Assembly: GCF_020360975.1 (NCBI RefSeq)
Contig: NW_025408670.1
Location: forward strand, 4,960,001-5,024,000
Reading direction: 5' to 3'
Length of the DNA stretch: 64,000 nt
DNA from: Hirsutella rhossiliensis
Lineage: Eukaryota; Ascomycota; Sordariomycetes; Hypocreales; Ophiocordycipitaceae
The position numbers and the translations under genes were made by a program. This document shows positions 1-12,376 of this stretch, piece by piece; position 1 is the stretch's first letter; each line of letters starts with the position of its first letter. Under the pieces are notes generated by a model. That model was not told where the DNA came from. It did no database searches and saw only the letters and a program-made list of their open reading frames with translations.

Positions 1-1859
1 GGCTCGCGCACGGAGATAGCCCTGGACGCTGGTGAAATCCGGAAACACGTATCGGACCAGGAAGTACTCGACCTGGTCGGCAATGGGGCTCTTCTTGCTG
101 AGGATGACGGGTGCGAGGGTACCAATCATCCTCAGCGCACCCTCCTTGGCCATGTGGTTCTTCTTGTCGTCTGGCGACTGCTCGTATTCATTCACCACGG
201 CATTGACGAACTTGAGAATCTCAAACGTCTCTTTCCGGCGGTTCTTTGTGAGATTGACGAGGAAGTTTGTGGCGGCGACATCCGGGGCCGACGCCTCCTC
301 GAAGTAGTTGAGCTTGCGGTGGAGATACTCCTCGGGCTCGTCCTCGAACTGCTCGACGTCGTCGGGGGTCAGGCAAAGCACCGGGAAGACGAAGTGGGTG
401 ACGAGATTGGTCAGGTGCGCCTTGAGGTGCGCCCACATCTCCTTGGGCCGGACAGACTCGTCGAGGAAGACGAGTGTGTACGACAGGCAGGGCCGACTGA
501 GCCACGACGTCTTGGCAACCCACTTCTCGATCTCCTGGAGGTAGTGTTTCATGATTTCGGGTGCGATGTTGGTGGTAAAGTCCTTGGCAAACTGCGCGGC
601 CTCGTCACCCTTGCCCGGGCTCGAGGGGTTACCGTGCCTGCGCAGTGTCAGCCACCTGAACAGACAAGGACAACAGCCTACTCACCTGATGAAGAGGCGG
701 TTGAGGTTGAAGTAGGCCCATTTCTTGGCCTTCCACCAGTGGTGTTTTTCGCGGTCGAACTGATCGCCCTGCATGGAGCTCGCGGGAGCCGTCTTGGCGA
801 CGGTCTGGAGGAAGACGGTGCACCAGGCAATGTTGACCTCGCGCTGTTGCAAATAGGGGGAAAGCTCAAGCTGCAAAGCAAAACGTCAGTCGACGGGTAT
901 GGAGCCGCAAGGCCGGGGGCGGACATACCCATGTGGCGTGCTTGTAGGCCTTGAGAGCCAGGTGCAGCATCTCGCCCGCCTCGTCGCTCTCCTGGTTGAC
1001 CAGCTCGTTGCAGATGGCCATGAGGCGAGGAAAACTCGTCTCGACGATGGAGTCGAAACGATGCCTGTCCTGGTTCTCTGTCGACTTGTAACGAAAAGCG
1101 CGGCAGAGGGCGAGCAGACACTGGAGGCCGGCGTGGGCGGAGGTGGGGCTGTTAGTGTTGAGCAGCTCCATGGTGAAGTCGATGAAGCGCGGCCAGCGAG
1201 CGGGAAAGTCGCATTGCAGGATGCGCTGGAGGACGGGGACGAGCTGTTGTTGGACGGGGCCTTCCGATGAGGCCAGAATCGGCACCAGCATGTCTCGGAT
1301 GCGAGCCTTTTCATCTTCGGGTATCAAGGTTTCGTTGGAAAATGAATCGGACGGGTACCAGGCGCGGTTGACCCGATTTTTGATGTAGATGACGGCTGGG
1401 TAGGACGGTCAGCAGACGACAAAGTGCAGGCCGTCGACTCGGCGGAGGGTTCGATGAGCGGCCGGGTGAACGTACTGGAGAGCCGGACGCTGGCTTCGCG
1501 CTCGGCCTGGAGTATCTGGAAAAGGCAATCCATGAAACCGGCATGCTCTTCGACCTATAGATGACGAGACAGGCGTCAGTCGTGGGCCGTTTGGGGGAGA
1601 CATGGGGAGACGGCCAGTGCGACCCGCCGATCCGTGTCAGAGCCACGGCTGTTGTGAGGCTCTCTGATGTAGGCCCCAAGGGCGAGAGATGCCGTATACG
1701 CGGGGCCGGTGTGGACAGGAGGCCGGCGTAGAGGGAAGGGGTTGGAGAGAGGCGAGGAAGCGTGCGTACCTGCTTCAGCTGAAGCTCAGCCCTCCGCCGA
1801 TTATCCGCATCCGGTTCCAAGCTCGCGGCGAGCAAGCCCCTGACGGCGGCGGAGTCCAT
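1..1859 (-). CDS. Importin-beta family karyopherin, importin-7/8 (Nmd5/Sxm1) type, N-terminal part
   Basis: Nuclear transport receptor that would carry cargo through nuclear pores in a RanGTP-dependent way. Start ATG at 1859-1857. Exons placed from frame and splice signals: 1859-1770, 1554-1476, 1395-929, 870-686 and 637 to beyond the left edge, giving about 486 residues here; importin-7/8 proteins are usually about 1,000 residues, so the C-terminal half lies outside. The N-terminus has the importin-N pattern (helix with LEPDADNRRRAELQLKQ, then HAGFMDCLFQIL and YIKNRVNRAW), followed by HEAT-like helices such as LVPVLQRILQCDFPARWP. The exon phases join cleanly at every junction. The split between Nmd5-like and Sxm1-like cannot be made without alignment. 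Nothing looks broken. Confidence 0.88.
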
Positions 1860-3326
1860 GACGGGCAGAGATGATGGGGACGTCGTCGTCGAGGTAGCGA
1901 AGAGGCCCAGTTGAGAAAAGGGAGAGCGGATGGCGGGGCATCTAGCGGCCGAGGGCTCGAGGGGTGCCGACGGGAGGATGCAGTGGGCGGCGCGTGGACC
2001 CGAGGAGCCAGGCCGAGGATGGCAGCGAGCAAGAGGATAGGCAGAATGAAGAGAATAAATGAAGGAGACGAAGAGGAAGAAAAGGATGATGGGGCCGGGG
2101 GTTTGGGCCGGGACGCGGGAGGCGGCGTGCGAGGCGGCGTGCGAGGCAAGCCAGAGAGTCGGCAGCGCGAGACACGATGGGTGAGGTTGGCGGTGGGACG
2201 GGACTTTTTTTCCCAGATTTCGTGTGTCGCTGTTGCGCCCGGATTGGGAGCTTGTTTTTCCCGTCCCAGGCACCGGCTTACCTAAGAGAGGAATCTGCAC
2301 TTAATAAGGTAACCCAGCAGGGCGGACGGGGCCGGCCCCAACAACAGCAAATACGAAATACGGCACGTGCTCACAACAAACGTGGAAAAGGCCCACAGCG
2401 TCATTCGACGCTTATAAAAGCTGCCCTCGGTTCTTCCCTTGTAACGCGATTGTACTGTACAGTATGTGCGGGACGTGCATGCGTCTGCCATCACGTTCCT
2501 TGGCCGACGACCTGTCTCGCTGGGTGCTGGTATCGCGCACGACACATGGCATTTTGCATTGCTTTCGTTTTCCGGGGAATCCACACAAGCCACGTACTTG
2601 ATATTAAACACACTCGGGCAATCAATCAATCACCAGAATCCCGGGACGACGGCCACATGTCTTCCAAGGCATGGATGGTATACCCCCATGTAGGTACTGT
2701 ACAGAGTACAGGTACAGAGTTAATTACCGGTACAGGTCGAATCGGGGACGTGTCTGCGCAGCATGCATTCATTCACCATTCACCCCAATGCCGTCCGTCA
2801 CCGACGATAACAAATCACTTGCTTCGTGTCGCTCAGATTTGTTTTGTTTGTTTCCTTGTCTTGCACACACACAACCATCTCGTGCGAGCCCACCGCGATT
2901 GTGGGCAGCGCCTCACGCACGACAACTAGCACTCGTCTCGCAGAACCCAAGCGCTGTTCAAAGCGGAGCTGTTGCTGCCCGACGCCGCTGCTGCTCCAGT
3001 CATGTCTAGTCAGTCTTGCACAGTAGGAGGAAGGGTCCAGGCCTGGTAGATTGGGCTGCCATGGTCAGCCGGGCTGGCTGGCATTTGGTCGTGACCGGCA
3101 GCCGACGACTGATGCTCCATAGGTACCATAGGTACCAAGGTAGTAGGCGATAATAGAGCATATAGTTAGAGGTACAGTACAATGCAAGTGTATTCGTGGT
3201 TGTCCCGCCTCAAACCATCATCCCCAGTAATCGCCGTCTGTCGAGTTCGCAGTACAGGGTAGGTATACAAGCAACCCGCCGCCAAAAACCGCCACTCGTC
3301 AATCGGCATACAGGGTCAACCATCCA
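1860..3326. other. Intergenic: upstream of importin gene, downstream of F-box gene
   Basis: No credible coding sequence seen. It holds the importin promoter and leader (2.0-2.3 kb), a perfect 12-bp palindrome TACTGTACAGTA at 2453-2464, further TACTGTAC/GTACAGTA copies at 2695 and 3172, a short (TCAA)n run near 2610, and KpnI-like GGTACC repeats at 3120-3140. Confidence 0.5.
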
Positions 3327-4967
3327 TCAAAACGCCCTCCATTCATCCCCGCCAATCCAGCCGTCGGGAATATCCTCGCTGCGCTCGCGCGCCTCCAGGC
3401 GCCGTCCCGAGTGGCTGAAGCTCATGGGGCCGTAGACCTCTTGCACCCGCACCGTCGCCTCCACCGACGTCCCCTCAAATGCCTTCAGCACCACACGACT
3501 TACATAATCGACTTCGTTCTGCAAGCCCGCTCGCCCATTCCCGCGATCCCCCGACTTGATCACCAACTCAAACCTCGTCAATTCCGGAAACATTCCGTCC
3601 TGCCGTTTCAACCCCAGGGTTTCGATGTCGTCGTGCATCCGCATGTTGCCATCCGGCACCCGGATTCCCAGCGACTTGACCGTCCGAGGCAGCATGTCCA
3701 CAATGCATATCGCTTCGTACGCGACGTCCTCATTCCCGTCCTCTTCACTCGACTCGTGTGCCGACGGAAAACATATGCTGTCCTGGTCGAGATACAGCGT
3801 CTCCAGCTCCTCGAAGCGGGAAAGATACTGCAGCAGGCTGATGTGCTCGAACTCGTCTTCGCGGTACGGACGAATGATGTAGCTGAGGTCAAGTTCGAGG
3901 AACCGCAAAGTCAGCTGGGCAGGAGCCAGAGCATCCAACAGGTCGGCAACGGTCATCGGCCTATCCGCCCGCTGCCATGTCATGGGCGTAGCCACGTACT
4001 GGAACCGTTGCAGCTGGGGGCAGAGCCTGATGCACCTCTCAAGCACATCTTCATCGTCTTCCACCAGCACGTATTGCTCCAGCTGGAGCGTCTGGAGCGT
4101 CTGGAGCGCAGGGCCAAGCTGCTCGACCTCGAGCTCACGGAAGCCGCCATAGAACAGGTTGCCCTCCAACGCCAGCCACTCCAGCGCCGGACAGACTTCC
4201 ATCATTTCGAGGAGTCTGCGCCGTTGCAGCGTCGAGGGGAAATGCTAGCCCCCGGCGAGCCTGAGGGTGCGAAGTCTGGGAAATACCTTGCTCACAAAGC
4301 CGCGGCCCCGCTGTCCTTCGTCCGTCTCGCAAAGGGGAACGCTGCAAAACTCGAGGTTCGGCATCAGTGCGAGAAGCGTCTCGAGGGACGCTTGGTCCGG
4401 GATTCGGTCCAAGTCGTGTGGCGATTTCACACCATTGACCCTCGGTCTGTATGCCCTCTCCTCGGGCGAAACCGCTTGCAGTCTCTCGCTCCACCCGGCA
4501 CGCGGTATGTAGAGCTGCCTGACGCAATGGGCCAGTTCCGGCTGCTGTGCGAACGTTCGAGCAAGGCTAGCCCAGCCACCGACGCTCTCGATCCGGTGAA
4601 AGAGATAGATTTGCGCGACAGAACGCAGAAGCCGGTTTGTCAAGCACAGCGACTCAAGGGCTCTCCTCTCTACCGGTTCTCTGCGCCAGTCGCCCAGCAC
4701 CTCATCACCGCCGCAGTGGAGACAGAGACGGCGGCAAATCTCGTGATAAATATCGATAGTGAGGCTCGACAACGTGTTGGAGGCTATGCCGTTTGGTACG
4801 CCGTTTGGTACGCCGTTTGATACACCGTTTGGTACGCCGTTTGGTACACCGTTTGGTACGCCGTTTGGTACGCCGTTTGGTACGCCGTTTGGTACGCCGT
4901 TTGGTGTCCCATGACGGGACAATAAGATGGATTCAAGGTTAAGTGGAGGATAGCCTGATTGCTCCAT
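3327..4967 (-). pseudogene. F-box/LRR-like protein gene interrupted by an in-frame TAG
   Basis: ATG at 4967-4965. The first 240 codons read to a TAG at 4247-4245; the same frame continues open from there to a TGA at 3329-3327, about 306 more codons, so the whole would be about 546 residues. After a ten-unit PNGV repeat comes an F-box-like stretch (LTIDIYHEICRRLC ... LESLCLTNRLLRSVAQIYLFHRI), then leucine-rich segments such as FPRLRTLRLAGG, ALEWLALEGNLF and LRFLELDLSYI, as in fungal F-box/LRR substrate adaptors of SCF ubiquitin ligases. That role is inferred. The stop may be a true nonsense mutation, a base error, or part of a very short 42-nt intron (GTATTT...CTAG) ending at this TAG. The long open frame on the opposite strand is an antisense shadow. 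Confidence 0.6.
4788..4907 (-). repeat. Ten-unit 12-bp coding minisatellite (PNGV repeat)
   Basis: Ten consecutive 12-bp units of the type gccgtttggtac on the + strand, in frame on the minus strand as PNGV, with one SNGV and one terminal PNGI variant. Units differ only by single transitions (g/a at the first base; gg/ga), indicating recent expansion. It lies near the N-terminus of the F-box-like gene. Confidence 0.95.
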
Positions 4968-6492
4968 GGGTCTAGATTTCTGCTCACTGGGTTTTGGTCA
5001 GTTCCTATCCCGCGTCACGGCCCACTTGGTTGACTCTCGTACCGTCCAGCGGTCGACCGTGTGGCGCGTATCGCCGCCCGTCGTTGTGGTATGATTTGCA
5101 ATAAAGAGGCTCTCGAATAGGCTAAGGAGAAGGCTATTCGTGGCTCGAGGGGACAAGTCCTTGGTGCCTCAACAGTGTCTTTGGCGGGAGAGCCCTGGGC
5201 GGAGATGGGAATTTCACGACAGCGGGCTCTCTCGACTCGCGAGATACGGCAGGCAATCGGGCATCGGTGACACTTTGGCAAGCACGCCCATGGTTGGTAC
5301 CACAGCTCCGAGCGGCTCGAGGAAGCAGCTGGCTTGAACCGACGCTGGATTCGGACATTCTTGCTTGGCTCGTAATCAGGAGCTTCAGGCGGGAGAGCAG
5401 CTGACTCCTGGCAAGAACCGTCCTGCGGGTGCAGACCAATCTCGAACAGCATTGCCTCCGGTTTTCACAACCCAGCTCGAATTAACACGCCCTGATGACG
5501 AGGCGTGCTCTTTCCTGTCCACTCGGTCGATTCCTGGCCAAATGACCCTGGGACCCCAGATACTGCACGGGCAAGGCCTTCCTCGACAGTTCGCTCTGGA
5601 CACCATGAGACTTGACATGGGTCAGCATTCGACTCGCGGACACGGGATTCCTCTCGTTTATTTGGGCGTGCACAGTCTCATGCTCGCTTAGATGCTCAAG
5701 GACTGCAGTCGGCGAACAAGGGTCAAGCCGGAGTCTGGTCAGGCTTGGGAGGCCATCGTGTGTGGGCTCTCTTCCCCTCGTCCAGCAAGAGTCTCGTATG
5801 TTAGCATCTCGTCGGTGCTGTTCTTTGCTAGTGGCCAGTGGACAAGCGCCGACGATGCACCAAAAGGCTGAACAGCGTTTGGTGGCTGCATAAGAGCACA
5901 CCTCAGCCTGCCACGTACTGGACCGGCATCCTGGGCGTGGCAGCTACGTCGGGTGAAAAGTTGATGATGAACTCGAGCAGCTACTATCTGTCTGTGCTCT
6001 CGCTTACCATCGTTGAATCCATGAAGCAGGACTGGGGACCGACGACGTCGTCTGCTCTTCAGCCAGCCGTGTTTGTTCTGCGGTTTCTACCAACATACGA
6101 ACGCAGCACACGAGGTATCCAGCCTTTTGGTTTCGGGTTTCTGACCCAACGTCCCCTTCATGTTGGGACGAGTTCGGAGTGCCTCAGGCGAGGACGGCAT
6201 CTTTTGGCGTCTCATGTCGTGATGGAATCGTCTGCTAGAGACGCCCCCGTCACCCCCCGGCTTGCGGAACCCCCGAGACGTCTCGATATGTGGAAGTAGC
6301 AAGGCTGGATGCAATCGGCAAATTCGTGCCGCCAGGATCCTCCAACCCACCATTGCCTTTCCGGGTCCTAGGTCATCGCTTTCATGTGTCAACGCAGGGA
6401 CATCGAGGTTGCTTTGCACTCAAGGCGCCGATGGTACATTGCCTGGAGATTGCTGTCTTCTTGACGACAAGCAGGGAAGTTTGTCCGCCCAT

Positions 6493-6529
6493 GTCAATCA
6501 GTCAATCAGTCAATCAATCAATCAATCAG
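6493..6529. repeat. (TCAA)n tetranucleotide repeat
   Basis: Near-perfect run of TCAA/AATC units with two TCAG interruptions; related TGAT runs occur at 50.93 kb. Confidence 0.9.
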
Positions 6530-9026
6530 CTGGTTGCTTGACCCTCGGCCTCCTGACCTTTCGAAGTCTTGCCCGCCTTGCAAAATGGCTCGAGGGGCAG
6601 TACACGAGCTACCCAGAAAGGACACTTCATTCACCCTGCTCATCGGCCAACATGGCTGCCGCATGGCCTATAGTTTGAGCCTCGGCTCTGCTCGACCCAA
6701 GGGCAGTATCCCTGGCTGCTGCCCCTGACACTCGGTCCATCTCGAGATCGGCTAATTCCGCTCGCTGCTGGTCTTTGGCTGGAAGTATTGGGGGTCAGGC
6801 ATGGCCTGAGCATAAGTGCCCGCCCGGTACCTCGTGGGAAAACGTCCTGCGCCGATCACGATCGTCCCGAGCGCGTGAGCTCGAGGTGGTTTTTCTCAAA
6901 CGTACCATGTCGTTGAGCTGCTTCTCGTGGGATTCTGGCCCGTGCTGGATTCTTACCAACGTCCATATGTTGGTCCTGGGACGCGCCGTTGATCCAGCCG
7001 TTCTGGGAGTATGGTTTGGCCAGACGGCGGCGTGCGACTGAGCCGAGGGACGAGCCATTTCGCACCAGGCTCTATCGTTGCTGGCGTCCACCAAGTATTT
7101 CTCTCTCCTTTTCTTGGACAGTCAAGTGCTCTCCGCCTTCAGCCATGTGCAGATCGGCTGTCGGCGACGGCTCGATCGATGACAGCAGACGTTGGTGCCC
7201 ATGTCGGCAGGATGATCTCCTCGGTCGAGGCACGGAACCCCCCGGGAGCCTCGAATTTGCGCATCGTCCGCAAATCATGCCATAATCTCCAACATAAGCA
7301 CCGCAAGTGACAGCAAGAGGAAGCACAGATGGCTGACTGACGGACACCTTTCCTGCTCTGGGCGTCGTGGTGTTTGGCTCAAGTCATGCATGAACGCCAT
7401 GCATACATGGCTCCTCCGCCACCTTGGCTTGCCGCAGACGGTCCTAGAATATCTGCATTGGGCGGCTCGCATTCGCCTGTGCACGATGTCGTCCGTCCCT
7501 GTTCCCCCCCGCCCGGGCCGCCGGAGGCTCCGAGTCGCTGCCGCCCCCGGGCATCTCACGCCTCGCCTATACGCCGCTGCGATTGGATGGTTGGTTGGCC
7601 ATGGTCCGCTCAGACAGACAGCCCCCGGCTCTCGCTCGCCCCTCATGGGAGGAGGCATGATGGCATGGTGTCAGGGACAGAGCCGGAGGCATGTCGGCCA
7701 CGCGAGCGCCGCCCCCAGAGTGCCGTCCGTCTGCGCCAGCTCCACTTCGGATGTCGGCTCATCCATCACGACCTCTTGTCCATCGGCGTTGAGCGCCAGT
7801 CGGCCGTGCTTGGGCTTTCCAGCAGCCATGGCTGGGTTGCCAAGTCGACAAGCTTTCCCACAGATGAGGAGGCTGTACATGCATACAGGAGATGCAGAGT
7901 GTGCGGTGAGCTCCGTCTGCCACTCGCACATTCGGCTTTTGTGATGGCGATGCTGAAGCTGCATAGGCGTCGTGGCAGGAGACGGCTCTCGGCGTAAAGT
8001 CAGCCCCAGGGGCGAGACAGCCGATCGTTGATGACGGCTGAAGCCTGCCAAAGACAAAGCGACCAACGCATCCTCGGACTTCTCCGCCCCTGGCCAGGCA
8101 CCGGTGAGCTTGCCTCACTGTACGTGGCATCACTGTCCAGGAAATACTTGGCTTGCAAAATATTCAGACAAGTGCCGACCGGAGGTAGGGAGCAACCTGT
8201 CACAGTCTGGCTAGCTGTTGGCACGCAGGAACCCAACGCACACCTCCGCATCAGCATGCGGGCGGTCGGCGTTACCAGGCTTGGGGCCAGGGCGGGAGAG
8301 GGGCTTTGCATGAGGAAGGGGGGCAGGGGAAGGGGGGCAGGCTTCGAGGCATACCCAGACCCTCGTGCACCAGTCACTCAACCACCCGTGCTGGGCAGCC
8401 AGGGGACGGGTGGCTTCGACTCAGGCGGAAGGATTCAGCCCGACAGCCGCCTTCACGACGTTGCTTCGACACAAGCAAAGGGGCCCTCCCCCCTTTTCTG
8501 CTCCAAATAGGGCTCGCACGCGGACCAGGCATTCGATATGGCTGCCTCCCTTTTCCCTCTCCGCACGCACTCGCCCGTTCATGCACCCACCCACCCACAC
8601 ACGCAGGCGTAGGCGAAGATGTAGGCCATGGGGCATGGAGCATACACCCCTGGACTCGGCCCCTCGAGAGCTTGACGCCATGTTGCGCTGGAACCAACAT
8701 CCCCCGACTGGATCCTCGGCCCTTCTCCCTCTCATGCGCTGTCGCCTCGGTCATGGCGCGGTTTGCACAGCTGTCACCCCCTCCCCTTCCTCCGGGCGTC
8801 CTTTGGGTCTCGACGCGGAGTTTTGGACATCTCCTCGGTTCGTGAGAGTGTGTGCCTCTTGTTCCAAGAACCGGCCGATGATACCGATGGTGCGGATGGG
8901 CAATGCTTGGAGCCCCCCCTCCCGAAGGTTGCAACAGCAGCAACAGCAACAGCAGCCGCCGCCGCCTCGATCCAACATGTGAGTCTTCTGGAAGCCAAGA
9001 AGGCGCGTGGGGAGAAGGATCAAATG

Positions 9027-9035
9027 TATATAAAG
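9027..9035 (+). promoter_or_regulatory. Candidate TATA box of the DUF6914-like gene
   Basis: TATATAAAG about 300 bp upstream of the ATG at 9329 on the same strand, preceded by a C/T-rich region. Position fits a long fungal 5' leader; unproven. Confidence 0.4.
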
Positions 9036-9328
9036 GGTCTTGGTCCGAGCAGGAGAGGGTGGAAGGGAGAACAGTCGTGCATCGCTCAGTCCACAGACAG
9101 AATCAGAGAGAGATTTCCACTCCTCGAGCCTCAACCCCCGTCAGGCCCGTGGCGCTTTCGCATCTTGTCGACTCTAGTCAAATACACACACACGCCGGGC
9201 TCGTTGCGGAACAAGGAAGGAAAAGCGTAAACCAAAACCAGAAAACGGCAACAAGAAGGAAAGAAGAAATATCGGGACGGCTCACCAAGCATCACCGCCC
9301 CCTTTGTCCCGCACCCCATCATCCAGCC

Positions 9329-10096
9329 ATGGAACGCATCATCGGCAACGAGTACTGCTGCGCCATCTCGCCGCCCGCCGCCCCGGACTTTTGCCTGCAC
9401 ATGGCCCTCTTCTACCGCCGCTGCAACCGCACCGGCCAGCCCCTGCGCACCTCGCCCGCCACCGTGCTCGCCTCGCCGCCGCCCACCCCGCCGCCCGCCC
9501 GGCCCCTGCCCCTGCCGCCGGGCTGCTGCCGCGCGCAGCCGCCGTCGCGGGAGCCGCGCATGGGCCGCTACGCCGTGTACCGCCTCATCTACGAGAGTGG
9601 CCGCGCCGGCGGTGGCCATCATCACCAGCACCAGCACCAGCACCAGCCGCCGCTGCACAGGCTCTTCGTCGAGACGGGCCTGGCCGGGCCCGTCCGCGGG
9701 CTCTACCTCGACGTCACCGGCTCCCCCGAGACCGGCATGCGCTACACCGAGATGCCGGGCGACGACCCGGAGCGCCTCGCCGCCGCCGCCGTATCCACCT
9801 CTTCTTCCCCCCTGCCCTCCCTCTTCTCCGCCTCCTCCGCCTCCCCCCCCTCGTCCTCGGCCCCCGTCCTCGCCCTGCAGACCAAGACGCTCGTCGGCAC
9901 CATCGCCGCCGAGGACTTTGACCGCTTCCGCGACATCTGCCGCCGCAACCCGCCGCCGCCGCGCCAGTTCGACGGCGCCCGCCGCCTCGTCCCCTGGGTG
10001 CCTGTCCGCCGCTCGCAGGACTGGGTCCACGAGTCCATTGCCCGCAGCGTCGCAGAGGGCATCCTCGACGTCGGCTTGCGCCAGCAGTCTGCCTGA
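9329..10096 (+). CDS. DUF6914-like conserved fungal protein
   Basis: Single exon, 255 residues, ATG at 9329-9331. The frame stays open further upstream, but this methionine starts the conserved-looking part (MERIIGNEYCCAI). A central block (LHRLFVETGLAGPVRGLYLDV, then TGMRYTEMPGDDPE) and a C-terminal block (LVGTIAAEDFDRFRDICR ... QDWVHESIARSVAEGIL) match my recollection of DUF6914, a fungal family without known activity. Inserts are low complexity: a proline-rich stretch around residues 50-70, an HQHQHQ run and a Ser/Pro-rich loop before the last block. Codon third positions are almost all G or C. Function unknown; the family call is by memory of the pattern. Confidence 0.65.
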   Translation: MERIIGNEYCCAISPPAAPDFCLHMALFYRRCNRTGQPLRTSPATVLASPPPTPPPARPLPLPPGCCRAQPPSREPRMGRYAVYRLIYESGRAGGGHHHQHQHQHQPPLHRLFVETGLAGPVRGLYLDVTGSPETGMRYTEMPGDDPERLAAAAVSTSSSPLPSLFSASSASPPSSSAPVLALQTKTLVGTIAAEDFDRFRDICRRNPPPPRQFDGARRLVPWVPVRRSQDWVHESIARSVAEGILDVGLRQQSA

Positions 10097-12376
10097 GGGG
10101 GGGGGGGAGGGGGGGTTTCCTCGTATTGTTCGTGTGCTCCTTCATTTTCTCCTTTTTTGATTTTGGTCATAGTTCTCAACATGCTCCTTGCTGTCTTGAC
10201 CTTGGTCCCTCTTGACTTGTGTGGCAGTATGTCGTCTCGCTATGTTGCGTTTTGGTATCTGGGCTTACAAGATGGTCAATCAACAACTGCAGCATTTAGC
10301 AATCGAGTTTTCAAGGGAGATGGACACAGTTTTGTCTTTTCATTTCAGTCGTCTTGAAAATGTTTGTCTCTAGCTCTCAGCTTGTGTCCCCTCAAGGAGG
10401 GCTCGCTTAGCAATCAAATGCTTCTTCGGCGCTTAAATCATGGACTACTGAACCACAACGCAGGGGAATGGAAGAAGTGGTGACCAGTTTAAAAAGCGAG
10501 CCCAGTTGAATTTCTCAAAGCGACAGTCTGCCCCCAACATCCATGCACCTCAACTTGTGTTCCCTCATCCTCAACATGCCCATATACAATCCACCCCTGC
10601 TCCCAAAAGACTACCCAGTCTTGACACACCAAGTCGACATCACACCCATCCACCCATCGGCCAACGAGTTCCACGCAGTCACGTTCCAGAGTATGCCGGC
10701 ATATCCTGCACGCCTCGTAGCAGAGCACGCTTTCCCGGTGCGTAGTGCCAAACACATGGTTGCCATCCCGTCTAGACCTGGAGTGCCCACAAGTTCAGCG
10801 CCGGAGTCGAACATTATCTGTGGCATCTGATCCAGACATGCAACCGAGGCCATTCGTAGACTCACAGTGATTGCTCAGCGTGAAACTTATGGAGCGTCCA
10901 GTAGTTGAGACGTCAGGGCCTAGGAAGATTCTCATGCATCCGTCTCGTGATTGAAAAGGGGGCCGGAGCCCCCAGAGGTCCAGCATCCTAAGCGGGCCAC
11001 GACAAGGTAAGAGAATTGCAAAAGAGCGTCAGGTCTTACTCCGGCCACGACAATTGGACAAGTCCAGGATCCAGTAATTTGATGTGTACTCTGTACGTCC
11101 TTTTGCCGGTGTAACATCGCAAATTTACCTTTAGACACAATCCAAAAAGACAATGATTGTGGATAGGCCGGCACTCTGTCAGAGGCCGGGTCCTTCTTCA
11201 TCGCGACTCAAGACGAAGGGCCAACTAGAGGCTCAGGACGTCGCTCATAGCATCGCTGAGTGGCGATCCCGTTGATGGATAACCATTCGGAGGCACAACA
11301 ATCAACGCAGCCGAGTTCTGGTCCTCGTCGCCGGAAGAGACTGGTCCAACCTGGTCAAAGGGAAACGGCACAATCCAGAATAGGCCAGCGGTAGCTTTCG
11401 ATACAAATGGCGCAATACAAACCGTGAAACAAGGCTTTGCAATTTTCGATCAAAACCCACCAAGCAGACCCATCAGCAGGTCACACACAAAGCCGCCTAG
11501 CTGCTGTTTAATTAGCAAGGTTAGTCAAACAAGGTCCCAGAGTTAAACGTCCGGGTGGAGATCCTGGGACTTCAAAAATGGACATGTAGGCGGGGCGGAA
11601 GAGGAATCCTTGATGAAAATCTGGCTAATATATACAAACTCATGAGACTTACCCTGCTGCCTGGGCGCTGACCTTGCTGTTCTATCCAAAAGTGATGGCA
11701 AAAATCCAGAGACGATCAAGGCTAGTCGAGAAACAAGAAAAGACACAATGCAATCCAGACCTTGGAAAGACAACTCCACTGGAAGGCCGGTCCAGGCAGC
11801 AGGGCCGAGAGACGAATGTATCCAAGAAGGAGGGTTCAGGGCGCGAAGCCCTGCTTTCCCCCGCCAGCGCCAAATGCGTGGTAGAAAGGGACATATGCAA
11901 CGTGATTCATCCTGGGCCGCGTGCAGTGTAGTCGGCGACAATGAAACTTGGCGACTCGTCCACGGAAGAATAAAAGAGGGGGTGAAGAAAAGGGAGAACC
12001 GTTGAGTCGAACGGATATTGTGTGCTCGAGCGGCACGTCCAAAGGTCTTGAGAACGAAACGTGAACTGGTGTAGTATCCAGGTAATTTTCGAATTGCCGC
12101 ATACGACAGCCGGCAAACCACCAAACATTATCCAGGCCAACGTCCGGGGATGCGAACTTGCCATTGGAAAGCGGTAACGCCTAAGGCCAGGTCCAAGGGT
12201 AATAATCCGCGGAAGAGTAGAAGCAAGGAAATCAAAGCGCAAGGGCCAGGTCCTGAGAGGCCAAGTCGGGCGTATAAAGGTCCAGTCATTCATAGAGAAA
12301 ACAGCAAACACTCACGGGGGGACTTTAACGCGCGAGACCCCCAGATCCGCGCCTGGCATCATCAAAGGGGTGACGA
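10097..12376. other. 2.3 kb convergent gap without recognisable genes
   Basis: Lies between the 3' ends of the DUF6914-like gene (+) and the RfeG-like gene (-), so it should hold two 3' UTRs. A 13-bp G run follows the stop at 10097. No frame here resembles a known protein. Confidence 0.5.

Larger units (their letters stand above)
4968..9328. other. 4.4 kb gap without recognisable genes
   Basis: All six frames give only short or low-complexity frames with no family I recognise. Visible items are a (TCAA)n tetranucleotide run near 6493-6529, a C/T-rich stretch at 8.55-8.83 kb, and a TATA-like box at 9027 belonging to the next gene. Decayed coding sequence cannot be excluded, since fungal transposon relics become unreadable after mutation. 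Confidence 0.45.

Noticed and set aside
3411..4820. 469-codon open frame on the + strand opposite the F-box-like gene
   Set aside because: Antisense to the recognised F-box/LRR reading; Gln/Arg/Leu-rich composition typical of a reverse-strand shadow, and no family resemblance.
7374..7997. 207-codon open frame on the + strand in the 5-9 kb gap
   Set aside because: No family resemblance, overlapping frames of similar size on both strands, and no intron-exon pattern.
8903..9328. N-terminal extension of the DUF6914-like frame
   Set aside because: The frame is open from 8903, but a TATA-like box lies inside this stretch and the sequence is Gln/Ser/Arg low complexity; ATG 9329 is a better start.
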